From the NCBI RefSeq assembly GCF_009688965.1, contig NZ_AP021875.1:6925001-6989000 (forward strand): a DNA stretch of 64,000 bases, written 5' to 3'. The DNA is from Desulfosarcina widdelii. Lineage in GTDB: Bacteria; Desulfobacterota; Desulfobacteria; Desulfobacterales; Desulfosarcinaceae. The position numbers and the translations under genes are program-made. This document shows, piece after piece, positions 53,051 through 61,546 of this stretch. The stretch's first letter is position 1; each line of letters starts with the position of its first letter. The notes under the pieces are model-generated. The model saw nothing but the letters and a program-made list of their open reading frames with translations. It made no database searches and was not told where the DNA came from.

Positions 53051-54415
53051 TTACGATGCTTTGAAAGCCATCATGCGATCCTGGGCTTCTTCGATCATAG
53101 CCCGGCTGTCATGGCCCAGCGCGGCAGCCAGTTCGAATTCGGCCAGGGCGACGTCCAGTCGTCCAAGATCCAGATATACCCGTCCCAGGCGATGGCGGAA
53201 AAGGCCGTTTTCAGGTGCGATGCGAACACTTTGCTCACACAGAACCGAGGCTACATCCAGACTTTCGCCCCGCTTGGCGTACAACCGTCCCAGCATGGAG
53301 AGCGACGCGGCATCCTCCGGATTGATCTTGACGACCGCCTTGTATGCCTGGACCGCTTCTTTGGTCAAGCCCAGCATATCCAGACAGGCGCCCAGTTGCC
53401 GGTACGCGGCAGCGGAACGGTTGTTGGCCTGGACGGCAGCTTCCAGATACGGTCTGGCCTGGTCATGCCTCCTGCTGTCCATATGGATCTGGCCGATGTG
53501 AAAAACCACTTCGAAAACGCCCGGTTCAATCGCCTCGGCGGCCAGAAACGCATCCAGGGCCTGCCGGGTGCGGCCCTGGCGCAGAAACACGAAACCCCGA
53601 TTGTAGACCGGCATGATTTCCTCCGGCGCCAGCCAGATTGCCGTTTCGAAAGCCGTCAGCGCCTGTGAGTACTCTTCAAGCACCCCGTGGCACACCCCCA
53701 GGCTGTTGAGCAGGTTGGTGTCACATGGGTCCAGGCGCAGCCCTTTTTCGAATTCGTTAATGGCGCCCCGGATGTCTCCGGCCTGGTAGAGTCGGTCACC
53801 GCTGATGTTTAAACTTACCGCATCGAAATCGGTGATGCTCCCCGGCCCGAAGAAACCGGCATGCTCGAGCGCTTTTTCGGCATTTTCGACAGTTTGAGAA
53901 CGGGTTGCGTTGGCGGTCGGATAGACGGCAACACCGGCGGTGAGGGCAACCGAATTGTCCGAGGGAAGCGTTGCCTGCATCCGTTGTGCGATTTCCCGGC
54001 CCGCTTTGCCGTCCAGACGGGGAAGGGTAAAAGCGAACCGGCGGTTGCCGATTCGTGCCCAGATGCCGCCGCAATGGCGGCAGACATCCGCCACCGACTC
54101 CAAAGCGACCGTCAGGCTTTCCGATGGGCTGCCGGCTTCCCTTGATGCATCCATGCGGTGATTTTGGGACGCCAACCGAACTGCGAGAATGCAGATCGGA
54201 GCAACGGCTCCAAAGTCGGTTTCAACGGCCTGTTTCAGACCCTGCCGATCCAGCATATCTGGAAATCCGGCCGCAAGACCGCTATCTTCGACCGGACCGC
54301 TGTCCGGACGGACCGATCCCCCATCGTCTTCCGCGGCGGTCTCGTCGGAACTGGAAACCAGAAATTCGTTGGTCGCGCTTCTCTTTTTGAATAGATCCGA
54401 AGGGGTCCTTGTCAT
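53051..54415 (-). CDS. Degenerate GGDEF-like / TPR protein
   Basis: About 454 aa from ATG 54415, 4 nt after the selA stop. Residues about 70-195 have the GGDEF pattern (ARIG...F.F.LP, GVAVYP, ENAEKALEHAGFFG), but the active-site loop reads GNRRF (123-127), so it cannot be a normal diguanylate cyclase. Residues about 205-435 are TPR repeats ('GDIRGAINEFEKGLRLDPCD', then 'YNRGFVFLRQGR'). It is probably a scaffold or nucleotide-sensing protein. The frame up to 54538 overlaps selA and is a shadow. Confidence 0.8.
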   Translation of the reverse strand: MTRTPSDLFKKRSATNEFLVSSSDETAAEDDGGSVRPDSGPVEDSGLAAGFPDMLDRQGLKQAVETDFGAVAPICILAVRLASQNHRMDASREAGSPSESLTVALESVADVCRHCGGIWARIGNRRFAFTLPRLDGKAGREIAQRMQATLPSDNSVALTAGVAVYPTANATRSQTVENAEKALEHAGFFGPGSITDFDAVSLNISGDRLYQAGDIRGAINEFEKGLRLDPCDTNLLNSLGVCHGVLEEYSQALTAFETAIWLAPEEIMPVYNRGFVFLRQGRTRQALDAFLAAEAIEPGVFEVVFHIGQIHMDSRRHDQARPYLEAAVQANNRSAAAYRQLGACLDMLGLTKEAVQAYKAVVKINPEDAASLSMLGRLYAKRGESLDVASVLCEQSVRIAPENGLFRHRLGRVYLDLGRLDVALAEFELAAALGHDSRAMIEEAQDRMMAFKAS

Positions 54416-54419
54416 GGTG

Positions 54420-55847
54420 CTACCTTCCACGGCGATTTTCTGCCAGCATGCGCTCAAAGGCCTTTTCGATAATGTCCAGTTCTTCTTCCTGGAGGGTCCG
54501 TGGATCCATGACGAAGCGATCGTTCTCGATTCTGCCAATCACCGGTGGCGTGCTATTGCGCAGCCATCGTTCGATGCCATTGGCGGATATGCCTCCGATT
54601 TGAACGCCCACACAACAACTGGGCAAATTCAAAAGGGGCAGCGATCCACCGCCGGCACGGGATGCCGAATCCATCAATTCCACCGTAAGGCCTGCCTGGG
54701 AAAGGGCGTCCAGTCGTGATTTCAATTCGGCGGCCCGCGCCTCGATGGCTTTCAACGGCATGGTAAGCATGGCCAGGGTTGGTATCTGCTCCACCGCTTG
54801 GCGCTCGTCCCTGTAAAGCTGAAGCGTGCCTTCCAGTGCCGCCAGGGTCATTTTGTCGATGCGCAGCGCCCGGGTCAAAGGATTGGCCTTGATGCGGTCG
54901 ATGTGCTGCTTGCTTCCTAAAATAATGCCTGCCTGGGGACCACCCAGCAGCTTGTCTCCACTGAACGTGACCACGTCCACGCCAGATTCCAGGGCTTCCT
55001 GGACGGTGGGTTCCTTGAGCAGTCCATATTTCGAAAAATCCACGAAGGTTCCACTGCCCAAATCTTCCATCACGGGAAGGTTGTGCTTGCGGCCGATGGA
55101 AACCAGGTCGGCCAGGGAGACGGCCTTCGTGAACCCGACGATGCTGTAGTTGCTGGTGTGGGCCTTGAGCAGTAGGCCGGTCTGTTCGCCGATGGCATTT
55201 TCGTAGTCGCGGGGATGGGTCCGGTTGGTGGCGCCCACCTCTTTCAGGAAGGCGCCGCTTTTGGCCATAACATCGGGAATGCGGAAGGCACCGCCGATTT
55301 CCACCAGTTCGCCGCGGGAGACTATTACCTCCCGACCCTTGGCCAGGGTATCCAAACAGAGCAGGACCGCCGCGGCATTGTTGTTCACGACCATGGCGGC
55401 CGGGGCGCCGCTCAGTTCGCACAGAATGCCTTCCACCGCGCTGTAGCGGGAACCGCGCCGGCCTTTTTCGAGGTCGAATTCAAGATTGGAGTAGCGGCTG
55501 GATATGGTTTTCAGATTCTCAAGCACCCTGGAGGAGAGAAGAGAGCGGCCCAGGTTGGTGTGCACCACCACGCCGGTGGCGTTGACGGTCCGTTTAAGAT
55601 TCAGTTCCATGGCCCTTCGGGCGCTGTCGAGGGCCGCCTCGACCAGCGCCGCCATTGAGAAACGGTCAGCGTCCAGGGGCGTGGGCGCATTCAATACCGC
55701 TGTCCGCAGGGCGTCGATGGCCTGGCGAATGGCGGGCAGTAGAACCGATTTGGGAACACCTTCGAATTGCTTTCCCTGGTTGCCATACTCAAGGATGCGG
55801 TCGACGCCGGGAATCTGCTTCAGTTGGGCTTGCTTGTTCTTGTCCAT
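54420..55847 (-). CDS. selA: L-seryl-tRNA(Sec) selenium transferase
   Basis: 475 aa PLP enzyme converting Ser-tRNA(Sec) to Sec-tRNA(Sec). 'NATGVVVHTNLGRSLLS', 'DLGSGTFVDFSKYGL' and the PLP-Lys segment 'VVTFSGDKLLGGPQAGII' are diagnostic. Its presence implies selenoproteins in this organism; selB, selD and selC are not in the window and no in-frame UGA gene is seen here. It is followed closely by the GGDEF-like/TPR gene. Confidence 0.96.
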   Translation of the reverse strand: MDKNKQAQLKQIPGVDRILEYGNQGKQFEGVPKSVLLPAIRQAIDALRTAVLNAPTPLDADRFSMAALVEAALDSARRAMELNLKRTVNATGVVVHTNLGRSLLSSRVLENLKTISSRYSNLEFDLEKGRRGSRYSAVEGILCELSGAPAAMVVNNNAAAVLLCLDTLAKGREVIVSRGELVEIGGAFRIPDVMAKSGAFLKEVGATNRTHPRDYENAIGEQTGLLLKAHTSNYSIVGFTKAVSLADLVSIGRKHNLPVMEDLGSGTFVDFSKYGLLKEPTVQEALESGVDVVTFSGDKLLGGPQAGIILGSKQHIDRIKANPLTRALRIDKMTLAALEGTLQLYRDERQAVEQIPTLAMLTMPLKAIEARAAELKSRLDALSQAGLTVELMDSASRAGGGSLPLLNLPSCCVGVQIGGISANGIERWLRNSTPPVIGRIENDRFVMDPRTLQEEELDIIEKAFERMLAENRRGR

Positions 55848-55888
55848 GGGCGTTGTTTCTCAGTTTGTTTTTAGCCGCCGTTACCGTT

Positions 55889-57238
55889 TTACGCTGCTTC
55901 TGCGGCTGGTTGAAAGACGTTCAGCGGGATCAGATCCACCAGATCGCCAAACTGCGTTGCCGGCAGATCGAGCCGTGCCAGATGATCGGCCAGGTTGCTC
56001 GTTCCCATGCGCTCCAGCTCGAGACCGATGTGAAATCTGGACATGAGCAGATCCGCCAGGTAGACGATGGTGGTCAGGTTTCGATTACCGTTGCTCTTTT
56101 CTGGATCGTGATGAAAACGGATGACCTCGGTGAGCCCGTCCGGCAGGGACCACTGTCTGGCCAGCATTTCGCCGGTGCGGGGGTGGTCCATGGAAAGAAC
56201 TCGGTTTTCCACTTCGACGAGTTCCGCCTGACGATCCTGAAACTCCCGATAGAGCATGGGATAGGTGCCGACGATGTAGTGGTCCAGAACGACCTTGCCG
56301 ATATCATGCAAAAGACCCGCCGTATAAGCGATGGCCGGCTCCTGTTTTCCCGTCGCGGACGCGATTTTTTCGGCGATTAAGGCCGTACCGACGGCGTGGT
56401 GATACAATCCGCCCTTGCACAAACTGTAACCACCGTTTCCACACTGGCTGTAGTAACTTTTCACCGCGGCGGATATCACCAGTTTGAGGAACAGCTCCTG
56501 GCCCAAAAACACCAGGGCATGGTCCAGCGAGGTCACATCCCGGCTTTTGGAAAACAGGGCCGAGTTGCAAAGCTGGATGGTCCTGGCACTGATCACCTGA
56601 TCCGTCCTTACCTCTTCGGCGATTTTTCCAATGTCATAATCCCCTTCCTGCATGATTCGCAGGACCTTCAGGGCCACCTGGGGGATGGGGCGAACGGATT
56701 CGATGGCCGTCTCGATATCCGAAGCCGTAGGAGACGGCTTGCCGGGTTGAGTATCCGGCACATCGAAGCCGGCCGGCCGGATATCCCATCGCCAGCGCTG
56801 CATGTCCAGTTCAAGGGTGCACGTAAAAAAACCGCCTGTCTCCGACGCCACTACAGCAATTTTTTTCCGACGGAGGACGTCCATTACCATATCGACGGTT
56901 CTGCCGCCGATATCCAGGTTCATGTCACAGGATGTCAGCGGTCCGACTAGCGCACCTCCGGCGATTACGGCGCGCATATTCTCCGGGCGGGCTCCCGATT
57001 CGACGAGTTGTTCGACGAACATCGGCATGCCGGTAGCGGCATATTTTTCAGGGCAATCCACGTTTTGCCTATTGACCGGTTCCGGAAGCAGCAGGTGAAT
57101 CAGCCCGCCGATTCCAGCAGTTTCATCGACGATGGCCACGCCCACGCAGGTGCCCAAAAATGCCTGGAGCAATCGCGGCTGCGTGCCGCCGGTCATAAAA
57201 GAGCCGGAAGCGACATGGTCTTTTCTCAGGACTCCCAT
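55889..57238 (-). CDS. CheD-HDOD fusion protein
   Basis: About 449 aa. ATG 57238 has AAAGGTG 7 nt upstream; the open frame to 57283 has none. Residues about 20-155 match CheD receptor deamidase: catalytic Cys31 in 'FLGTCVGVAIVDE', His48 in 'GGLIHLLLPEP', then 'KYAATGMPMFVEQLVESGA', 'VIAGGALV', 'ETGGFFTCTLELDM'. Residues about 172-380 form an HDOD domain with 'AGLLHDIGKVVLDHYIVG'. The joining of the two is unusual; it may link chemoreceptor or other deamidation to HDOD signalling. No che genes are in the window. Confidence 0.83.
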   Translation of the reverse strand: MGVLRKDHVASGSFMTGGTQPRLLQAFLGTCVGVAIVDETAGIGGLIHLLLPEPVNRQNVDCPEKYAATGMPMFVEQLVESGARPENMRAVIAGGALVGPLTSCDMNLDIGGRTVDMVMDVLRRKKIAVVASETGGFFTCTLELDMQRWRWDIRPAGFDVPDTQPGKPSPTASDIETAIESVRPIPQVALKVLRIMQEGDYDIGKIAEEVRTDQVISARTIQLCNSALFSKSRDVTSLDHALVFLGQELFLKLVISAAVKSYYSQCGNGGYSLCKGGLYHHAVGTALIAEKIASATGKQEPAIAYTAGLLHDIGKVVLDHYIVGTYPMLYREFQDRQAELVEVENRVLSMDHPRTGEMLARQWSLPDGLTEVIRFHHDPEKSNGNRNLTTIVYLADLLMSRFHIGLELERMGTSNLADHLARLDLPATQFGDLVDLIPLNVFQPAAEAA

Positions 57239-57524
57239 CCAGGGGCACCTTTCATGGGTTTGTGTTACTAACCGGAAACACATATCATTAATAAACCATG
57301 GTTTTCAAGAACGCGTTCCGAAATGGCCAGGGTCAGCGTATTTGGATCGGACACCAGTTCCTTGAGGGATAACGGCCGGGGGCTACTGAAAAAGCACCTT
57401 TTCAAATACAATCCCCATCGGTTGCAATTTGTTTCCCTGTTGCCTTTTTCGGATAAAACATGTCTATTGCCGGTATTCGGCAGGTCAAGGAATGATGAAT
57501 TCGTAGAAAGGGAAGGGCGCTGCC

Positions 57525-58556
57525 ATGGATTCGATTTCCGCTGAAACCATTGCCGGTCAACGGCTGATGGTCGGCTTCGACGGAACCGCCTTTAACGACG
57601 ACCTGAAATTGCTCATCGGCACCCTGCGGGTCGGCGGATTGATTCTCTTCTCGCGCAATATAGAAGAACCGGAACAAATCCGACAGTTGTGCCGGGACTG
57701 CCAGGCCTATGCCCGGCAATGCGGCCTGCCGCCCCTGTTTGTCGCCATCGACCAGGAAGGCGGACAGGTGGCCCGGCTCAAGCCGCCATTCACCCAGTTT
57801 CCGGGCAACCCCGCCATGAGGGCTTTTGATGATGCGGTTCATTTCGCCCGGACAACCGCCCGGGAACTGAAGGACGTGGGCATTAACATGGACATGGCGC
57901 CCGTGCTGGATATTGCACCGGAGAACATCAACAGCATCATGGCGCAACGGGCCTTCGGCGGTGATCCCCAGTGGGTCACGGCCATGGGAACGACTGTGAT
58001 CGATCACTTGCAGCAACGCGGCGTCATGGCAGTGGCCAAGCATTTTCCCGGCATCGGCCGCACGGTTTTGGACAGCCACCTGGCCCTGCCGGATTTGGAT
58101 GTTGATATGGCGGCCTTAACCGATGTGGATCTGGTTCCCTTCGCGGCCGCCATCGCAAATAACGTAGCCGGCATCATGTTGTCCCATATCCGCTACACTA
58201 CAATCGATTCCATATGGCCGGCCAGTCTCAGTCCTTCGGTCACCGCCGATCTGCTGCGCGGCCAAATGGGCTATCGGGGGGTGGTCATGACCGACGATCT
58301 GGACATGGGCGCCATCAAGCCTGGCTACGACATCGAGACCGCCATCAAGCGAATCCTGCTTTCCGATGTGGACATCGCCCTGATCTGCCACAAGGGCCCG
58401 GATATCGAGGCTGCCTGGCAGACGATCCATGGGGCGATCGCCGAGGACGCCGGTTTGAAAGAAAAGGCAAAGCAGTCGTTGCAAAGAATTCTGGAACTGA
58501 AAAAAAACTACCTGAGCGGACCGTGGTTGCAGCGATACGGGTTGACGGCAGCGTAA
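57525..58556 (+). CDS. nagZ: Beta-N-acetylhexosaminidase NagZ (GH3)
   Basis: 343 aa. GH3 motifs: 'VAIDQEGGQVARL', 'VAKHFPGIG' with the His-containing loop 'LDSHLALP', and nucleophile Asp in 'GVVMTDDLDMGAI'. It cleaves GlcNAc-anhydroMurNAc during peptidoglycan recycling in the cytoplasm. The family more often has KHFPGHG; here the His is Ile, but the DSH dyad is kept. Confidence 0.9.
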   Translation: MDSISAETIAGQRLMVGFDGTAFNDDLKLLIGTLRVGGLILFSRNIEEPEQIRQLCRDCQAYARQCGLPPLFVAIDQEGGQVARLKPPFTQFPGNPAMRAFDDAVHFARTTARELKDVGINMDMAPVLDIAPENINSIMAQRAFGGDPQWVTAMGTTVIDHLQQRGVMAVAKHFPGIGRTVLDSHLALPDLDVDMAALTDVDLVPFAAAIANNVAGIMLSHIRYTTIDSIWPASLSPSVTADLLRGQMGYRGVVMTDDLDMGAIKPGYDIETAIKRILLSDVDIALICHKGPDIEAAWQTIHGAIAEDAGLKEKAKQSLQRILELKKNYLSGPWLQRYGLTAA

Positions 58557-58595
58557 ACGTTCAGCTCGGTTCGTTTCGAAAAATGGGGAGAGAAA

Positions 58596-59405
58596 GTGAA
58601 CGCGGAAGCATTCAACACCAAGGTCAAGCGCAATGTGGCCCATAATTTCGATCAGAGCATTCGACTTTATCGGGAATTTGAAGACAAGCACGGCTTTTTC
58701 GAGGCCCTCACCCTGAAAATGGCAAAAGCCATCGGCGTCGAAGAACATGCATCCGTACTGGATATCGGCTGCGGTTACGGGGTTTCCGCCCGGGCCCTGC
58801 GCGACCGCCTGGGCTGCAGGGTGCTGGGCGTGGATTTGTCCCCCGAAATGATCGCTGCCGGCCGTTCGTATTGCCAGAAGGACGGTATTGACCTGTGCGT
58901 GGGCGACGGAGAGAATCTCTCATCCGTCGTGGAAGGGCGCAGCTTTACTTACGCCCTTTACAATGCCTCGATTTTTATCTTTCCCGACGTTTCCAAAACC
59001 ATCGCCGAATCCCACCAATGCCTTCTCGATGGCGGCAAAATCGCTTTTTCGTTCTACCCGCAGCTGCTCGGAGAAGACGATGCAGACCTGTTCGCCCTGG
59101 CTTTTGAGCGGCTGGGAGAGCCCTTGCCGCGGTTTCGCGTCATTACCGGCTACGCCAAGGCCTGTGAAGCACTGGAAAGCCGATGCGTGGACATTCGCCA
59201 CCATCGATGGACGCGTCCTCTGGACATCGAATTCCTTCAGGATTTTTTCTCCATTCCAGCCCAATCCGCTTCGCTCTTTCCGGGCAAGGATTATGAAGCA
59301 CGCCGTGAATTGGCAACGCGGCTTTTCGGCACCCTCGACGATCGGACAGAAACGGGGCGCATTGTCTGGCGCATGGCTGAAGGCACCAAATCGACGGCTA
59401 ATTGA
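58596..59405 (+). CDS. Class I SAM-dependent methyltransferase
   Basis: 269 aa, starting at GTG 58596 after GGGAGAG. SAM motif I 'VLDIGCGYGVSARAL', then 'VLGVDLSPEMIA' and 'VGDGENL'; a C-terminal extension of about 100 residues contains no known domain. The substrate is unknown. It follows nagZ by 39 bp and may be cotranscribed. Confidence 0.82.
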   Translation: MNAEAFNTKVKRNVAHNFDQSIRLYREFEDKHGFFEALTLKMAKAIGVEEHASVLDIGCGYGVSARALRDRLGCRVLGVDLSPEMIAAGRSYCQKDGIDLCVGDGENLSSVVEGRSFTYALYNASIFIFPDVSKTIAESHQCLLDGGKIAFSFYPQLLGEDDADLFALAFERLGEPLPRFRVITGYAKACEALESRCVDIRHHRWTRPLDIEFLQDFFSIPAQSASLFPGKDYEARRELATRLFGTLDDRTETGRIVWRMAEGTKSTAN

Positions 59406-59417
59406 ACGGAGTTAGAG

Positions 59418-59568
59418 TTGACAGTCTCGCAAAAAGTCCCAGGCTCGTCATGCCGGACTTGATCCGGCATCCAGAAGGTATCGAAATGACTCGATAGCAA
59501 TAAAGCTTCATTACATGCGCCGGAATGACGCCGACTTGCGATTCCCGACTTTTTGCATAACCATCAAA
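59418..59568. repeat. MITE-like palindromic repeat, copy 4
   Basis: Left arm from 59418 (GTCTCGCAAAAAGTC), right arm ending 59568 (GACTTTTTGCATAACC); the two match each other at the same variable base (GCAAAAAGTC in both). The core holds 'CATGCCGGACTTGATCCGG', near-identical to copy 1. Confidence 0.8.
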
Positions 59569-59593
59569 ATTATCCTTGGTAGAGAGGTTCAAA

Positions 59594-60712
59594 TTGGCAG
59601 CACAAAATCTACTTGACGGCATCGAAGAAGTCCTTTTGATGGGCCCCGGGCCTTCCTGTATTCATGACAAGGTATACGCGGCATTGAGCAGGAAAACCAT
59701 CGGTCACCTCGATCCTTATTTTATCCGGATCATGGATGTCATCAAGGCTGACCTGCGGACCCTGCTCAAAACGGAAAATACCCTGACGATTCCCATGTCC
59801 GGCACCGGTTCTTCCGGAATGGAAGCCTGTTTCGTGAATCTGGTGGAAATCGGCGATCCGGTGCTCATCCTCATCAACGGGGTATTCGGCATGCGCATGC
59901 AGGACGTAGCCCAGCGTCTGGGCGCCGAGGTGGACAGCCTGGAGTTCAAATGGGGAACGCCGGTTTTGCTCGATGCGGTCAAAGAGAAGATTGAGAAAAA
60001 ACATTATAAGATCGTTGCCGTGGTGCACGCGGAGACTTCGACGGGAGTGAGAAATCCGGTGGCAGAGATCGGAGAACTGCTCAAAGGGTCTGATGCCATC
60101 TATCTGGTAGACGCCGTCACCAGCTTCGGCGGCATGGAGATCGCCATGGACGAATGGGGTATAGATGCGCTTTATAGCGGCACCCAGAAATGTCTTTCCT
60201 GCCCGCCGGGTCTGGCCCCGCTCTCCTTTTCCGAAAAGGCGGTTGCCGCCCTTGAAAATCGAAAATCCAAAGTGCCCAACTGGTACCTGGACCTTTCAAT
60301 GATCATGCAATACTGGAAAGGTGCCACCCGCGCCTACCACCACACGGCGCCCATCAATATGCACTACGGACTCTATCAGGCGTTGAAGCTGATTCTGGAA
60401 GAGGGCCCGGACAATGTCTACCGGCGGCACATGGACAACCACGAGCAGTTGGTGCAAGGCCTGGAGGCGCTGGGCCTCGCCATGCTGGTGACGCCCGACG
60501 CCCGGCTGCCCATGCTCAATTCGGTAAAGGTGCCGGAAGGCGTCGATGAAGCCGCTGTGCGCAGCACCTTGCTCAAGGATTACAAGATCGAGATCGGCGC
60601 TGGTCTGGGGCCCCTATCGGGAAAGATCTGGCGGATCGGACTGATGGGGCACACGGCCAGGCCGGAAAATGTCGAGCGTCTGCTGGGTGCGCTGAAGACC
60701 ATCCTACCTTGA
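59594..60712 (+). CDS. Class V aminotransferase (alanine-glyoxylate/serine-pyruvate type)
   Basis: About 372 aa. TTG 59594 is chosen because GAGAGG lies 6 nt upstream; another TTG at 59576 lacks this. It contains 'LLMGPGPSCIHDKVYAALS' at the N-terminus, 'VVHAETSTGVRNPV', 'LVDAVTSFGGMEI' and the PLP-Lys motif 'LYSGTQKCLSCPPGLAP'. It probably uses alanine or serine with glyoxylate or pyruvate; the exact pair cannot be read. A repeat copy occupies its upstream region. Confidence 0.9.
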   Translation: MAAQNLLDGIEEVLLMGPGPSCIHDKVYAALSRKTIGHLDPYFIRIMDVIKADLRTLLKTENTLTIPMSGTGSSGMEACFVNLVEIGDPVLILINGVFGMRMQDVAQRLGAEVDSLEFKWGTPVLLDAVKEKIEKKHYKIVAVVHAETSTGVRNPVAEIGELLKGSDAIYLVDAVTSFGGMEIAMDEWGIDALYSGTQKCLSCPPGLAPLSFSEKAVAALENRKSKVPNWYLDLSMIMQYWKGATRAYHHTAPINMHYGLYQALKLILEEGPDNVYRRHMDNHEQLVQGLEALGLAMLVTPDARLPMLNSVKVPEGVDEAAVRSTLLKDYKIEIGAGLGPLSGKIWRIGLMGHTARPENVERLLGALKTILP

Positions 60713-60721
60713 ATGAAAACC

Positions 60722-60760
60722 GGGGTTGCACGCATTAGAACTGCAACCCCATCATTCTAT
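60722..60760 (+). terminator. Probable terminator after aminotransferase gene
   Basis: 9-bp stem GGGGTTGCA/TGCAACCCC (60722-60730, 60742-60750) with an 11-nt loop, 10 nt after the stop. The following T content is modest (ATCATTCTAT). Confidence 0.55.
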
Positions 60761-61483
60761 CCAAGCCGGTGACGAATATTTTGTTATGTAAGCAGAGGTG
60801 CGATGGCTTACTGGTTGAAGGTGTTCATTTTTATGGTGTTCGTACCCACACCTATGGCAAAAAGTTTTTTATAATAGCACGTTTTCGGGCTGGATCGCCA
60901 TATATCCATTTACGTATCACCAGTGCGTAAAGACGTGAAGTTATCTCGAACAATCTGAAATTTATAAGAATTATAAAAATTGAATCCCAAAAATCATCAA
61001 TTTCAGCCAAGGATGATCAACTCGTAAACAGAACAACTTCCCAATTGGCGATGCCTTAAAACTTCTTAAAAATTATGGTAAAAAATTCCCAAAAATTATT
61101 TATAAAATTACACAATATTCTATATGTAATAATACGTTTAATTGTCTAACATATTGATAGAATTTATAAATCACTATCATCAATAACTCTGCATAACTTT
61201 TGCATGGTCATCTTTATTCCCCACGGATTTTTCATCTACAATGAACTACCCTCGCCGCAATCAGTGAGGTATCAGCTACGTATTGGGTCGTTTATACCGC
61301 CGCAAGGAACGGGGTATTAGACCTGTTGCTTCGCAATATAAGTTTTTTCCAGTATTCCCGGGAACCTTTTTCTTCAGCGGTGAAATGGACGACTGCCGAA
61401 AATTTTATATAACACTGTTTTTTGTGTATATTTAGCATGTTGTCACAGGAAAATTTTTCCATTTGATCTAAAAAGGGGGGAAT
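60761..61483. other. AT-rich intergenic region with two hairpin-like repeats
   Basis: No supported gene. Bases about 60890-61210 are strongly AT-rich, unlike the surrounding GC-rich chromosome. Two related words sharing GCCGCAA and GGTAT[CT]AG lie at about 61246-61275 and 61294-61320; they resemble the palindromic ends of IS200/IS605-type elements but are too decayed to assign. The promoter of the interrupted gene at 61484 should be near the right edge. Confidence 0.5.
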
Positions 61484-61546
61484 ATGCGAATCAGTCAGAT
61501 CTTCTTGGTAATTTTAATATTAGCTAGTGCTCATCCACAGGAATAA
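61484..61546 (+). pseudogene. 5' signal-peptide fragment of the IS-interrupted MopE/SGNH gene
   Basis: ATG 61484 has a GGGGGG Shine-Dalgarno and encodes 'MRISQIFLVILILA' up to 61525; the IS then takes over and the frame stops at 61546. If the IS (61527-63202) and one TAGCTA copy are removed, the frame continues exactly into 'ISTNVSA' and the MopE-repeat protein at 63209, giving a complete signal peptide with a VSA cleavage site. Confidence 0.85.
61521..61526. repeat. Target-site duplication, left copy
   Basis: TAGCTA immediately left of the IS, identical to 63203-63208. Confidence 0.8.
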
